A DNA stretch of 64,000 nucleotides from Opitutia bacterium (GTDB lineage: Bacteria; Verrucomicrobiota; Verrucomicrobiia; Opitutales; Opitutaceae), in assembly GCA_947449835.1 (NCBI GenBank), contig CANFSZ010000002.1, positions 1-64,000 of the forward strand, given 5' to 3'. The notes below the pieces were generated by a model. It saw nothing but the letters and a program-made list of their open reading frames with translations, was not told the DNA's origin and did no database searches. Below are positions 43,335-51,281 of the stretch, piece after piece; the first letter of the stretch is position 1; every line of letters starts with the position of its first letter. The position numbers and the translations under genes were made by a program.

Positions 43335-43964
43335 TCAGAAAGCGTAGCTTGCGCCAACGGCGAAGAGCCAAGGATCGAGACGAGCCTCCGTAAGTTTAGT
43401 CGCGCCGGCGGAAACATCCGACCGCAGCGCCACGCGTTTCACGTCGAAATTCATGCTCCAACGTTCATCGACTTTGACATCCACACCCGCCTGGCCGGCG
43501 AGACCGACGCTGTAATTTTCCAAACTCAGCGGCACGCCCGCGACCGCCAGATCGCCGCCCCATATCAGCGTGAAATTCACGCCCGCACCGACGTAAGGCC
43601 GGATCGCCCCACCGGGATTCGCACGATATTTTCCGAGCAAGGTCGGCGGCAGATGTTTAAACGAACCGAGCTTGCCGACCCCAGCGAGTGACACGTCCTG
43701 CGTCTGCGGAATCGTGAGTACGAGCTCCGCCGACCACGTGTCATTAAACGCATAGTCCACATCCAACTCGGGGATAAACTTGTCGTTCACCTTCACCGCA
43801 TTCTTAGCGAAATTAATACCAAGCGCCGAAAACGCCGAAGATTTATCGACCGTTTCGAGATAAGTGGCCCGCAGACGAGTGGACCAAGGACTGGCGGCCT
43901 CTAGGCCCGCGATGGAAAGCAACAGGGCTGCTGCGTGAATGAATCGAGTGCGGCGCATGTTCAT
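43335..43964 (-). CDS. ompW: OmpW-family outer-membrane beta-barrel protein
   Basis: A 209-aa outer-membrane protein. The signal peptide (about 1-23, ending EAAS) is followed by RLRATYLET, GINFAKNAVKVNDKFIPELD, VDYAFNDTWSAELVLTIPQ, LGKYRANPGGAIRPYVGAG and a final strand ending YAF with C-terminal Phe, the usual beta-barrel assembly signal. The order matches OmpW, an eight-stranded barrel for small hydrophobic solutes. Upstream (43965-44198) there is a degenerate GGTGTTGATGG-type sequence but no promoter that can be named. Confidence 0.92.
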   Translation of the reverse strand: MNMRRTRFIHAAALLLSIAGLEAASPWSTRLRATYLETVDKSSAFSALGINFAKNAVKVNDKFIPELDVDYAFNDTWSAELVLTIPQTQDVSLAGVGKLGSFKHLPPTLLGKYRANPGGAIRPYVGAGVNFTLIWGGDLAVAGVPLSLENYSVGLAGQAGVDVKVDERWSMNFDVKRVALRSDVSAGATKLTEARLDPWLFAVGASYAF

Positions 43965-44198
43965 AGGTGTTGATGGGTGTTGGTGATGGTAATGGTCATA
44001 CTTGGCCGGAGAACTATTCTCACGTTACGTTCAGCAACTTACTCGAAATCCTAGCGGCGCGCTGAGCATCGCTTGGCGGATACTGCGCATGAATTAGTCT
44101 TAAAACCGACCGATCGCACACGCGGGAATTCCGCTTGCCGCGCTGCGTTTCGACTGACGCGCTAATTCACCGTTTTCTTGCCTCCCTCATCTCACGCC

Positions 44199-44717
44199 AT
44201 GTCCCGCAATCCCTACGCCGACGATATCATCATCTCTTGGGTCGAGCTTCATCGCGACGCCCGCTACCTCTCCGAAATGCTCCACGCCATCGGCACGTGG
44301 AAAGGCATCATCGCCATCACTCGCGGCGGTCTCGTGCCTGCCGCCCTAGTCGCGCGCGAACTTGAGATCCGTCTCATCGATACCATCTGCGTCACCAGTT
44401 ACGACGCCGGCGAAAACAACACCGCCGCCCAAGTCCAAGGCGCGGTCAACATCCTCAAAGGCGTCCCCGGCGACGGCGACGGTTATCTCCTCATCGACGA
44501 TCTCGTCGACACCGGCAAGACCGCCCGCGTCGTTCGCCAACTCCTCCCCAAAGCCTATTTCGCGACGCTCTACGCCAAACCCTCCGGGCGCCCCATTGTC
44601 GACACGTGCGTGAAAGAATTTAAGCAAAACAAGTGGATCCACTTCCCGTGGGACATCGAATACAAGTTCGCCACACCCATCAAACACGGTGGCCGCGCCA
44701 CCGGCGCCGACACCTAA
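44199..44717 (+). CDS. gpt: Xanthine phosphoribosyltransferase
   Basis: Salvages xanthine and guanine to the nucleotides using PRPP. The 172-aa protein has AITRGGLVPAALVARELEIR at the N-terminal pyrophosphate loop, the PRPP motif LLIDDLVDTGKTAR (about 95-108), and the C-terminal WIHFPWDIEYKF typical of E. coli Gpt. ATG at 44199 is chosen; a longer in-frame start at 44178 adds seven residues. A good terminator follows, so the gene is probably monocistronic. Confidence 0.92.
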   Translation: MSRNPYADDIIISWVELHRDARYLSEMLHAIGTWKGIIAITRGGLVPAALVARELEIRLIDTICVTSYDAGENNTAAQVQGAVNILKGVPGDGDGYLLIDDLVDTGKTARVVRQLLPKAYFATLYAKPSGRPIVDTCVKEFKQNKWIHFPWDIEYKFATPIKHGGRATGADT

Positions 44718-44741
44718 TCTTCGGCTCTTCAAGATCACAAC

Positions 44742-44770
44742 GCGCGCGGGGAAACCCACGCGCATTTTTT
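44742..44770 (+). terminator. Rho-independent terminator after gpt
   Basis: GCGCGCGGG (44742-44750) pairs with CCCACGCGC (44755-44763) with one C-A mismatch and loop GAAA, followed by a T-run. Confidence 0.88.
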
Positions 44771-44798
44771 ATTTTCTAGGTCCCAACTCACGTCCCGA

Positions 44799-45911
44799 TC
44801 ACGGCGCCACATACGGCTCCACCGGCCGGAATTCAGGCAACACACACGCCGCATCACGTCCCGCGCGATCCGCGAAAAGATAAACCGCGTAGCCGCCAAA
44901 CCCGCCGCCGCAATATTTCCACGCCAACGGCCGGCACTCCGCGAGCGCCGCATTCGCGGGCGCAGCCGGATCACCCGGCAACGGCTCCATCTGCTCAGCA
45001 CGCTGCACCGCGTACGATTGCCGCACCGCATCCGCCAAGCCGGCAAAGCTCGCCGCCCACACCGCGTCCCGCGCCGTGCAGCCCGCGCGCTCGATCGCGT
45101 CGTAGTTGCGCTCCTGATTCACAACGCCGGGCGTGCTGTGTTGCTTACCCGACCAATAAAGCGCCATGCGCCCGCGCAACAACCCGCCATCGCTCTTCAA
45201 CTCAAGATCCGGCCGTTGCCCGCTGCGCCACACGCATAAACCCGTCTCGTTGATCACCGCGGGATCTTGCCAACCCACACCGAGATCGAGCTCGGAGTTC
45301 ACGCCATCTTTGCCGTTGATCAGCGCCCATGCGCCGCTGCCGCCCAGGCCGGCGTTTTGGTGATAAGGCCATTCGCGCAACGACACCGTCGGCGAGATCG
45401 CGCAGTTCACAATAAATCCGCCCGTCCGAGCGAACCGTGGCACATCGAGCCAACCGCCCGCAAAATCCACGCGCAACGGCGCCACTTGGGGCGCCCGGAT
45501 CCAGCGCACAATTTCGCTCGTCGAGATCGGCGCGAAGTCCGGCGGCGTCTTCGGCATCACCACATATTTAGCGCCCACTTCCGCGCACAGCGCCTTTTTT
45601 AAAGGCGCCCATTTGTCGTCCTCCGTGACCGCCAAAATATCGGGCCGCAACCGCAGGAAATGCTCCCGAAAATCGATTCCTTCCTCCAAACCCGTGCCGA
45701 TCACCACATCATCGACAGGCCGCAGCGCCGCGATTAACGCCCGCTTGTGTTCATCCGGCAACGAGCTCTTGCGGCTCTTGTGAAACCACAGCACTTCGGC
45801 CGAAGCGAAACACACCGTGAGGTGGTCGCCTAGCGCGCGCGCTTCGCGAAAAAATTGGACGTGGCCAGCGTGGACGATGTCGTAGCAGCCGGAGACAAAA
45901 ACTCGAACCAT
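44799..45911 (-). CDS. Nucleotidyltransferase-GHMP sugar kinase fusion
   Basis: A 370-aa bifunctional protein. Residues 1-140 form a cytidylyltransferase-like domain with the HxGH motif in YDIVHAGHVQFF (H14, H17) and ISTSEIVRWI (130-139) in place of the usual ISTT/ISTS loop. Residues 146-370 form a compact GHMP kinase: RVDFAGGWLD (147-156), GLGGSGAWA (188-196), the ATP-binding motif, and CGGGFGGYAVYL (about 334-345). The first kinase motif is like that of HddA heptose kinase and fucokinase. At about 225 residues the kinase part is shorter than usual (about 330). It probably activates a sugar by phosphorylation and nucleotide transfer, like HldE but with domains in reverse order and a different kinase fold. 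The ATG is preceded by divergent amidase sequence. Confidence 0.85.
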   Translation of the reverse strand: MVRVFVSGCYDIVHAGHVQFFREARALGDHLTVCFASAEVLWFHKSRKSSLPDEHKRALIAALRPVDDVVIGTGLEEGIDFREHFLRLRPDILAVTEDDKWAPLKKALCAEVGAKYVVMPKTPPDFAPISTSEIVRWIRAPQVAPLRVDFAGGWLDVPRFARTGGFIVNCAISPTVSLREWPYHQNAGLGGSGAWALINGKDGVNSELDLGVGWQDPAVINETGLCVWRSGQRPDLELKSDGGLLRGRMALYWSGKQHSTPGVVNQERNYDAIERAGCTARDAVWAASFAGLADAVRQSYAVQRAEQMEPLPGDPAAPANAALAECRPLAWKYCGGGFGGYAVYLFADRAGRDAACVLPEFRPVEPYVAP

Positions 45912-45974
45912 GCGCCGTTATGGCGTTCGCGCCTTGCCCCGCGCGAGAAAATTTATCCGCCTATTTCACAACCC

Positions 45975-47216
45975 ATGCACTTCAGCGACTGGCAATCCCT
46001 AGCCCCCGCCCCCGCCGCCCGCGAATTCCTCCGCCGCGCCACCACGTTGCTATCGCCCGCCCAACAGCGCGCCGTCTTCGCGCAACTCCCCACGGAAGCC
46101 GAACTCATCGCGCACTTCGCCACCGCCCCCGCCGGGGCCCCGCTCGCCGGCGTGCCTTACCTCGCCAAGGATCTTTTCGACGTCGCCGGTTTTCCCACGT
46201 TTGCCGGCTCGACGTTTCTCCCCGAGGTCCGCCCCGATCCTACGACGGATTCCGCCTTCATCCGCGCCGTCAACGCCGCCGGGGGTGTCCTCGCCGGCAA
46301 AACCCACCTCCACGAATTCGCCTACGGCATCACCGGGGAAAACCCTCACTACGGCGACGTCGAACACCCGCGTTTCCCCGACCGCACCACCGGCGGCTCC
46401 AGCAGTGGTTCGGCCGCCGCCGTCTCGGCGGGCGTTGTTCCTTTCGCACTGGGCACCGATACAGGCGGCTCCATTCGCGTTCCCGCTGCTTTTTGCGGAC
46501 TCTATGGTTTCCGCGGCGCTCCTCGCCAACCGTGGATCACCGACGCCTTTCCGCTCGCCCCGAGCTTCGATACCGCCGGTTGGTTCACCGCGACCGCGGC
46601 TGACATGCGCACCGCCCTCGGCGCCCTCATCGGCCTCGGCACCAGCAACCGCACCCCGCGCGGCTGTTACCTCGAAATTCCTGGGCTGTCATCGGAAGTT
46701 GCTGCCGCCTGCCGCGCCGCCGCCGCCCGACTTGCGCCGCCCGCCGACACCGCCACGCGCACCGAACTTCTCCGCCGCTTCGCCGGCGCCCTCGACGCTT
46801 ACAACATCATCGTAGCCCTCGAAGCCACCGCCGTCCACGCCGGTTGGTCCGCCGAATATAAAGACCGCTACGATACGACCGTCTGGGCCCGCCTTAACCG
46901 CGTCCATGAATTCACACCCGCCCAAGTAGCCTCGGCCGATGCGATGCTGACCGCCGTGCGCCTAGCGTGGACGAGTTACTTTCTCACCTTCGATTTTTTG
47001 ATTCTGCCCGCCGTGCACCGCCCCGCGCTGACTAAAGCCGAATGCACCCTTCCTCAACGCAGCCGGCTCCTCTCTCTCACCGCGCCCGCCTCGCTCGGCG
47101 GCCTGCCCGTACTCACCCTTCCCGTCGCATTAGACAACGGCCTGAGTGCTGGCTTGCAGATCATCGTAAACAACCCCCAAAGCCCCGTTCTGCCCTGGGC
47201 GCTCCAGCCTTTCTAA
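45975..47216 (+). CDS. Amidase signature family hydrolase
   Basis: A 413-aa amidase of the AS family. The catalytic triad is visible: Lys in PYLAKDLFDVAG (about 65), the cis-Ser in TTGGSSSGSAAAV (about 139-151), and the nucleophile Ser in GTDTGGSIRVPA (about 163-174). CGLYGFR follows as usual. It is shorter than most (450-500 aa) because the C-terminal half is compact. It hydrolyses an unknown amide; AtzF-like or indole-acetamide-type enzymes are relatives. The next genes encode an NMT1-type transporter, but a terminator lies between. ATG at 45975 is chosen; the longer frame overlaps the divergent gene. Confidence 0.88.
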   Translation: MHFSDWQSLAPAPAAREFLRRATTLLSPAQQRAVFAQLPTEAELIAHFATAPAGAPLAGVPYLAKDLFDVAGFPTFAGSTFLPEVRPDPTTDSAFIRAVNAAGGVLAGKTHLHEFAYGITGENPHYGDVEHPRFPDRTTGGSSSGSAAAVSAGVVPFALGTDTGGSIRVPAAFCGLYGFRGAPRQPWITDAFPLAPSFDTAGWFTATAADMRTALGALIGLGTSNRTPRGCYLEIPGLSSEVAAACRAAAARLAPPADTATRTELLRRFAGALDAYNIIVALEATAVHAGWSAEYKDRYDTTVWARLNRVHEFTPAQVASADAMLTAVRLAWTSYFLTFDFLILPAVHRPALTKAECTLPQRSRLLSLTAPASLGGLPVLTLPVALDNGLSAGLQIIVNNPQSPVLPWALQPF

Positions 47217-47271
47217 ACATCGTCCGGATCAAACCTGCGATGATTTCCGAAAGCTAAAAACTACAAAACCA

Positions 47272-47302
47272 AAAAAGCGTCACCCAATAGGTGACACTTT
47301 TG
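47272..47302. terminator. Bidirectional terminator after the amidase gene
   Basis: AAAAGCGTCACC (47273-47284) pairs with GGTGACACTTTT (47290-47301), one C-A mismatch, loop CAATA, with an A-run and a T-run on either side. Confidence 0.85.
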
Positions 47303-47307
47303 ATATC

Positions 47308-47358
47308 AAAGAAAGCTTCGAAAACTTCAAGATTCACCAGCTCAAGCTGGCTTTCTTT
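47308..47358 (+). promoter_or_regulatory. Structured AT-rich leader before the NMT1-type ABC operon
   Basis: AAAGAAAGC (47308-47316) and GCTTTCTTT (47350-47358) are perfect inverted repeats enclosing a second hairpin CCAGC-TCAA-GCTGG (47337-47350, sharing its last base). The sequence is distinctly AT-rich against its surroundings and ends 24 bases before the GTG at 47383. No thiamine-pyrophosphate riboswitch consensus could be found. Candidate structured RNA or operator. Confidence 0.45.
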
Positions 47359-47382
47359 CAAGCTTCCTATCTCGTCCAACTT

Positions 47383-48222
47383 GTGTCGTTCGCCGTCACC
47401 GCCAAACCTTCCGTCAGTGCCTCACCGGCTGTCGAATTTCGCTCGGTCGAAAAACGCTACGGTCAGGGCCCGATCATTCTCGACGCCTTCAGTCTTTCGG
47501 CGGCGCACGGAGATTTTATCGCGCTCATCGGGCCGAGCGGCTGCGGCAAATCGACCCTGCTCAAACTCGTCGCTGGCCTGAGTCCGGTCTCCCGTGGCGA
47601 GCTGATTTTTTCAACGTCCAGCGCCAGCAACCGTCTCGCCGACGCGACCATTTCGTCCTCCGCTTCATCCCGCGACGACCTCGCGTACGTGTTTCAAGAA
47701 CCGACCTTACTACCTTGGCTTACGGTCGCCAAAAACGTTGCGCTGCCACTCAATCTGCGCGCCGTACCATCAGCCCAGCGCACCGCGCTCGTCCGCGATG
47801 CGCTCGAGCTGGTCGGCCTCACGCCGCGCGCGGACTATTACCCACGCCAACTCTCCGGCGGCCAAAAAATGCGCGTCTCCATTGCCCGCGCCCTCGTACT
47901 CTCGCCGCAAATACTGTTGCTCGATGAACCTTTCGGCGCCCTCGACGAAATGACGCGTGATCACCTCAACGAAGAACTTCTCGCAATCCGCGAACGTCTC
48001 CGTTGGACCGCCTTCTTCGTCACCCACTCGGTCGCCGAGGCCGTCTTCCTCGCGAATCGGATTATCATCATGTCCGCCAATCCCGGACGGCTTCACCGTG
48101 AGATTCGCGTCGACCTGCCCTACCCACGGACACCTGCCACCCGCCGAGATCCCGCGTACCACCGTCTCGTTGACGAAGTCTCGCAACTACTCCGCTCGAT
48201 TGAGGACCTCGCCACCGTCTAG
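47383..48222 (+). CDS. ABC transporter ATP-binding protein (NMT1/TauB/ThiZ type)
   Basis: A 279-aa ATPase. Walker A is GPSGCGKST (about 48-56), the Q-loop is AYVFQEPTLLPWLTV, the ABC signature is QLSGGQKMRVSIARAL, Walker B is ILLLDEPFGALDE, and the switch His is in VTHSVAEAVFLA. The TLLPWL and FGALDE features are typical of nitrate/sulfonate/pyrimidine transporters. The start is GTG at 47383. It begins a three-gene operon of ATPase, permease and binding protein. Confidence 0.93.
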   Translation: MSFAVTAKPSVSASPAVEFRSVEKRYGQGPIILDAFSLSAAHGDFIALIGPSGCGKSTLLKLVAGLSPVSRGELIFSTSSASNRLADATISSSASSRDDLAYVFQEPTLLPWLTVAKNVALPLNLRAVPSAQRTALVRDALELVGLTPRADYYPRQLSGGQKMRVSIARALVLSPQILLLDEPFGALDEMTRDHLNEELLAIRERLRWTAFFVTHSVAEAVFLANRIIIMSANPGRLHREIRVDLPYPRTPATRRDPAYHRLVDEVSQLLRSIEDLATV

Positions 48223-48238
48223 CCCGCACCGAACCGCC

Positions 48239-49033
48239 ATGCCTCGCTCAAAGCTCCTGTCTTTTTTTCTGCCCGCGTTGGCCGGCGCGTTGTTCATCGC
48301 GATCTGGCATTTCATTCGTGTTTCGCTCTCTGAAGATTTTCGTTTCCTGCTCCCCGCGCCCACAGAAGTTATCGCGGCGTTCCGAGAGCACGGCGATGAG
48401 CTTTGGCGCGCTACGCTCAACACCACCGCCGGCGCCACTCTCGGTTTCCTCGCCGCGGTCGCCGTGAGCTTCACGCTCTCGCTACTGCTGTCTCTTTCGC
48501 CGCTCGTGCGGGTGACGTTTTATCCTTACCTGATGTTATTGCAGATGACGCCGATCATCGTGTTTGCGCCGATTCTCGTTCTCTGGGTCGGCCCCGGCCT
48601 CAAGAGCGTCACGATCATCACGTTTCTGATTTGTTTTTTTCCCTTAGCCGTGAACACCACGCAAGGTCTCGTCTCCACCGATCGCAACCTCGTTGAGCTC
48701 TTCCGCCTCTACCGCGCCACCAAATTCCAAGAAATATTGCGCCTCCGGATTCCCGCGGCGCTCCCGTATTTTTTTACCGGTCTGCGCATCGCTGCTACCC
48801 TTGCACCGATTGGCGCCTTAGTTGGCGATTACACCGCCGGCAGCTCCGCCGGTGACGGCGGCGGGCTTGGTTTCCAGACGATCATTTACAGTAGCCAAGC
48901 CAAATACCCCGCGCTCTTCGCCACGGCCGCGGCCTGTTGCGCGCTTGGCTTCATCTTCGTAGCCGGCGTGCTCTCGCTCAGCTGGTTAACGCTCCATCAA
49001 TGGCACGATTCTTACGAGCGCGCCGATATTTGA
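48239..49033 (+). CDS. ABC transporter permease (SsuC/ThiX type)
   Basis: A 264-aa inner-membrane permease with about six hydrophobic segments. It has LLPAPTEVIAAFREHGDELW in the first periplasmic region, the coupling-helix region ATKFQEILRLRIPAALPYFF (the EAA-type loop) and IGALVGDYTAGSSAGDGGGLG before the last helices, all as in SsuC, TauC and ThiX. The longer in-frame ORF lies within the upstream ATPase gene and is excluded. It overlaps the possible early starts of the binding-protein gene. Confidence 0.93.
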   Translation: MPRSKLLSFFLPALAGALFIAIWHFIRVSLSEDFRFLLPAPTEVIAAFREHGDELWRATLNTTAGATLGFLAAVAVSFTLSLLLSLSPLVRVTFYPYLMLLQMTPIIVFAPILVLWVGPGLKSVTIITFLICFFPLAVNTTQGLVSTDRNLVELFRLYRATKFQEILRLRIPAALPYFFTGLRIAATLAPIGALVGDYTAGSSAGDGGGLGFQTIIYSSQAKYPALFATAAACCALGFIFVAGVLSLSWLTLHQWHDSYERADI

Positions 49034-49062
49034 TCCTCTTAACTTTTATACTCACTGCCGTC

Positions 49063-50049
49063 ATGCGTATTGCCCTCATCTTTGGCGCCCTCGTCGCATT
49101 TTTCAACGCAGCGCGCTCTGCTGATGCCACCGGCCAAGCGGCCACTCCATTTAAACTCACCGTCCAACTCGACTGGGTAGCCGAACCTGAACACGGAGGC
49201 ATCTATCAAGCCGCCGCGCGTGGCTTCTTCGCCGCTGAAGGCCTCGACGTTACCATCGTCCCCGGCGGACCCAATGCCTTCGTCGTCCAAAAAATCGCCA
49301 CCGGCCAAGCCCAAATCGGCCAAGGCGATAGTACCGACATCCTGCAGAAAATCGCCACCGGCCTGCCCGTACTTTCCGTGGCCGCCGTCTTCCAAGACGA
49401 TCCCTCCGGCCTCCTCGTGAGCGCCGCCAGCAACGTCCGCCGTTTCGAAGACCTCCAAGGTAAAACCATCATCGCCCGCCCGGACTGGACCTTCCTCAAG
49501 TATCTAAAAAAATACTACGGCGTCACCGTTAATGTCGTCCCCCAAAACTTTTCTGTCGCCGCCTTTCTCGGCACAAACGACGCCATCCAACAAGGCTACT
49601 TCATCGCGGAACCGTACCACATCGTGAAAGCCGGCGGTGCCAAACCCCGCTTCCTTTCCACGTGGGACGCCGGCTTACGCGCCTACGCGGTGCTTTTCAC
49701 TAATCGTAAATTCGCCCGCGAACACCCCGCCGAACTCCGCGCCTTCATGCGCGCCTACATCAAAGGCTGGAACGACTACCTCACCGGCGATCCCACACCC
49801 GCTCACGCCGCGATGAAAAAAACGAATTCCGCCCTCACCGACGAGTTCGCCCTGGCCTCGCGCCAACTCATCCTCGACGAAAAACTCGTCACCGGCCGCG
49901 AGGCCGACGACGGTCCCGCCAACACTGGCCAGCTCGCGCCCGCGCGCTTCGCCACCCAAATCGCGCAACTCGAAGAGATCGGCGTCTTGCCCAAAAATAA
50001 AGTCAGCGTCGAACAAGCGATGACTACCGACTTCCTACCGGCGCGCTAA
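49063..50049 (+). CDS. NMT1/THI5-type ABC substrate-binding protein
   Basis: A 328-aa periplasmic binding protein from ATG at 49063, which begins a signal peptide (RIALIFGALVAFFNAARSAD). An alternative ATG at 49000 would lengthen the hydrophobic leader and overlap the permease gene. The core has VQLDWVAEPEHGGIYQAAAR, then FFAAEGLDVTIVPGG and GQAQIGQGDSTDIL, the NMT1 pattern. Homologues bind formylaminopyrimidine, riboflavin, nitrate or sulfonates. The HGGIYQA motif is like that of pyrimidine or riboflavin binders, but the ligand is not determined by this alone. Confidence 0.9.
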   Translation: MRIALIFGALVAFFNAARSADATGQAATPFKLTVQLDWVAEPEHGGIYQAAARGFFAAEGLDVTIVPGGPNAFVVQKIATGQAQIGQGDSTDILQKIATGLPVLSVAAVFQDDPSGLLVSAASNVRRFEDLQGKTIIARPDWTFLKYLKKYYGVTVNVVPQNFSVAAFLGTNDAIQQGYFIAEPYHIVKAGGAKPRFLSTWDAGLRAYAVLFTNRKFAREHPAELRAFMRAYIKGWNDYLTGDPTPAHAAMKKTNSALTDEFALASRQLILDEKLVTGREADDGPANTGQLAPARFATQIAQLEEIGVLPKNKVSVEQAMTTDFLPAR

Positions 50050-50079
50050 GCGACATCGCTCGCGCTCCGCATAAAAGAG

Positions 50080-50120
50080 GGACGAAATTCAAGGTTTCCT
50101 TAGCGCCCGATATTTCGTCC
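50080..50120. promoter_or_regulatory. 9-23-9 inverted repeat before the sugar ABC operon
   Basis: GGACGAAAT (50080-50088) and ATTTCGTCC (50112-50120) are perfect complements 23 bases apart, enclosing a small hairpin AAGG-TTT-CCTT (50091-50101). It lies 21 bases before the ATG at 50142. A similar 9-23-9 repeat precedes the cytochrome gene at 54435-54475. Candidate operator or leader stem. Confidence 0.5.
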
Positions 50121-50141
50121 TATTCCGCTCGTACCCCAACC

Positions 50142-51260
50142 ATGTTCGCCCGCCTCCGCGTTTTTTTCCGTTTTCAAGAAAGTGGCCTGCTGCTCGTAAT
50201 CCTCGCGCTGGGAGTGCTACTCACCGTCTTTGCCGGTAAGGTTCGCACGCCGGTTTTTGAACGAGCTGCCGACGGCATGCGCACTCGGGTTTTTACCACC
50301 GACGCCAACGGCGAACGCATTCCGCTAACCGTCGAAAAAAATAAATTTCTCAACGCCCAAAACCTAGCCCAACTCGCCAAAGACACGAGTTTCATCGCGG
50401 TCATGGCGGTCGGCATGGCGGTGGTCATCATCGCCGGCGGCATCGACCTGACCGTCGGTGCGATTTACGCCCTAGCCTCAGTCGTCGGAGCCCTCGTGCT
50501 GCACCGCTACGGCGCCGAAGGCTTGGCCACCACGAGCTCGCCCGTGCAGGGGATTTTACTCGGCGCCGGCGCATGCCTCGGCGTCGCCTGCCTGTGCGGC
50601 CTTTTCACCGGCGGCCTCATCGTCACGCTCGGCGTCCATCCGTTTATCATCACACTCGGCGGCATGGCGATTTTCCGCGGCATCGCTTTCGTGATTACAA
50701 AGGGCCAATCTGTGGGCGCGTTCCCTGTCGCTTTCCGTGATTTTGTCCGCTTCGAGGTCGGCGACGGCCTAAGTTTCGTACCGCTGATGAGCATGGTTGT
50801 CGTGCTCATCGTGGGCTGGATTTTTCTTTCCCGACTCGCCGCAGGCCGACGCGTGTACGCCGTCGGCGGCAACGAGCTCGCCGCGCGTTTCAGTGGCATC
50901 CGCGTCGAGCGCGTGAAGCTCGGCGTCTACCTCATCAGCGGTCTCTGCGCCGGCATCGCGGCGTTGCTCTCGCTGGGTTATTACGGCGCCGCCACCTCTG
51001 GCGACGGCCAAGGCTACGAGCTCAACGTCATCGCCGCCGCCGTCGTCGGTGGCGCCAGCCTGACGGGAGGCCGCGGTTCGGCCCTCGGCGTGGTGTTGGG
51101 CGCGTTGATTATCCAAATGATTTCCAGCGGCATCGTGATTCTCGGTATCGACCAAAACTACAGCCAGATCATCATCGGCTCGGTCGTCATCGCGGCCGTC
51201 GTCCTCGATCACCTCAATACCTGGCTCGCCCGCCGCCGCCTCACCGCCACGGCCCACTGA
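50142..51260 (+). CDS. Ribose-type sugar ABC transporter permease
   Basis: A 372-aa RbsC-like permease. MAVGMAVVIIAGGIDLTVGA matches the family mark following the second helix; GVHPFIITLGGMAIFRGIAF and the YAVGGNELAARFSGIRVERV coupling loop are also clear, with ANVIAAAVVGGASLTGGRGS-type LNVIAAAVVGGASLTGGRG near the end. An extra segment of about 35 residues (about 40-72, charged, with EFTTDANGERIPL-like FTTDANGERIPLTVEKN) lies between the first helix and the FLNAQNLAQL region, absent from E. coli RbsC. First gene of a permease, binding protein, ATPase operon. Confidence 0.92.
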   Translation: MFARLRVFFRFQESGLLLVILALGVLLTVFAGKVRTPVFERAADGMRTRVFTTDANGERIPLTVEKNKFLNAQNLAQLAKDTSFIAVMAVGMAVVIIAGGIDLTVGAIYALASVVGALVLHRYGAEGLATTSSPVQGILLGAGACLGVACLCGLFTGGLIVTLGVHPFIITLGGMAIFRGIAFVITKGQSVGAFPVAFRDFVRFEVGDGLSFVPLMSMVVVLIVGWIFLSRLAAGRRVYAVGGNELAARFSGIRVERVKLGVYLISGLCAGIAALLSLGYYGAATSGDGQGYELNVIAAAVVGGASLTGGRGSALGVVLGALIIQMISSGIVILGIDQNYSQIIIGSVVIAAVVLDHLNTWLARRRLTATAH

Positions 51261-51281
51261 TTTCTTTTAACCCAAACCCTC

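Noticed and set aside
43965-44198. Repeated GGTGTTGATGG-like sequence upstream of the ompW-like gene
   Set aside because: Short and degenerate; no regular period and no counterpart elsewhere in the window.
47217-47382. TPP riboswitch upstream of the NMT1-type transporter
   Set aside because: Expected CTGAGA and the ACCTGATCTGG-type conserved parts were not found, although the region is structured.
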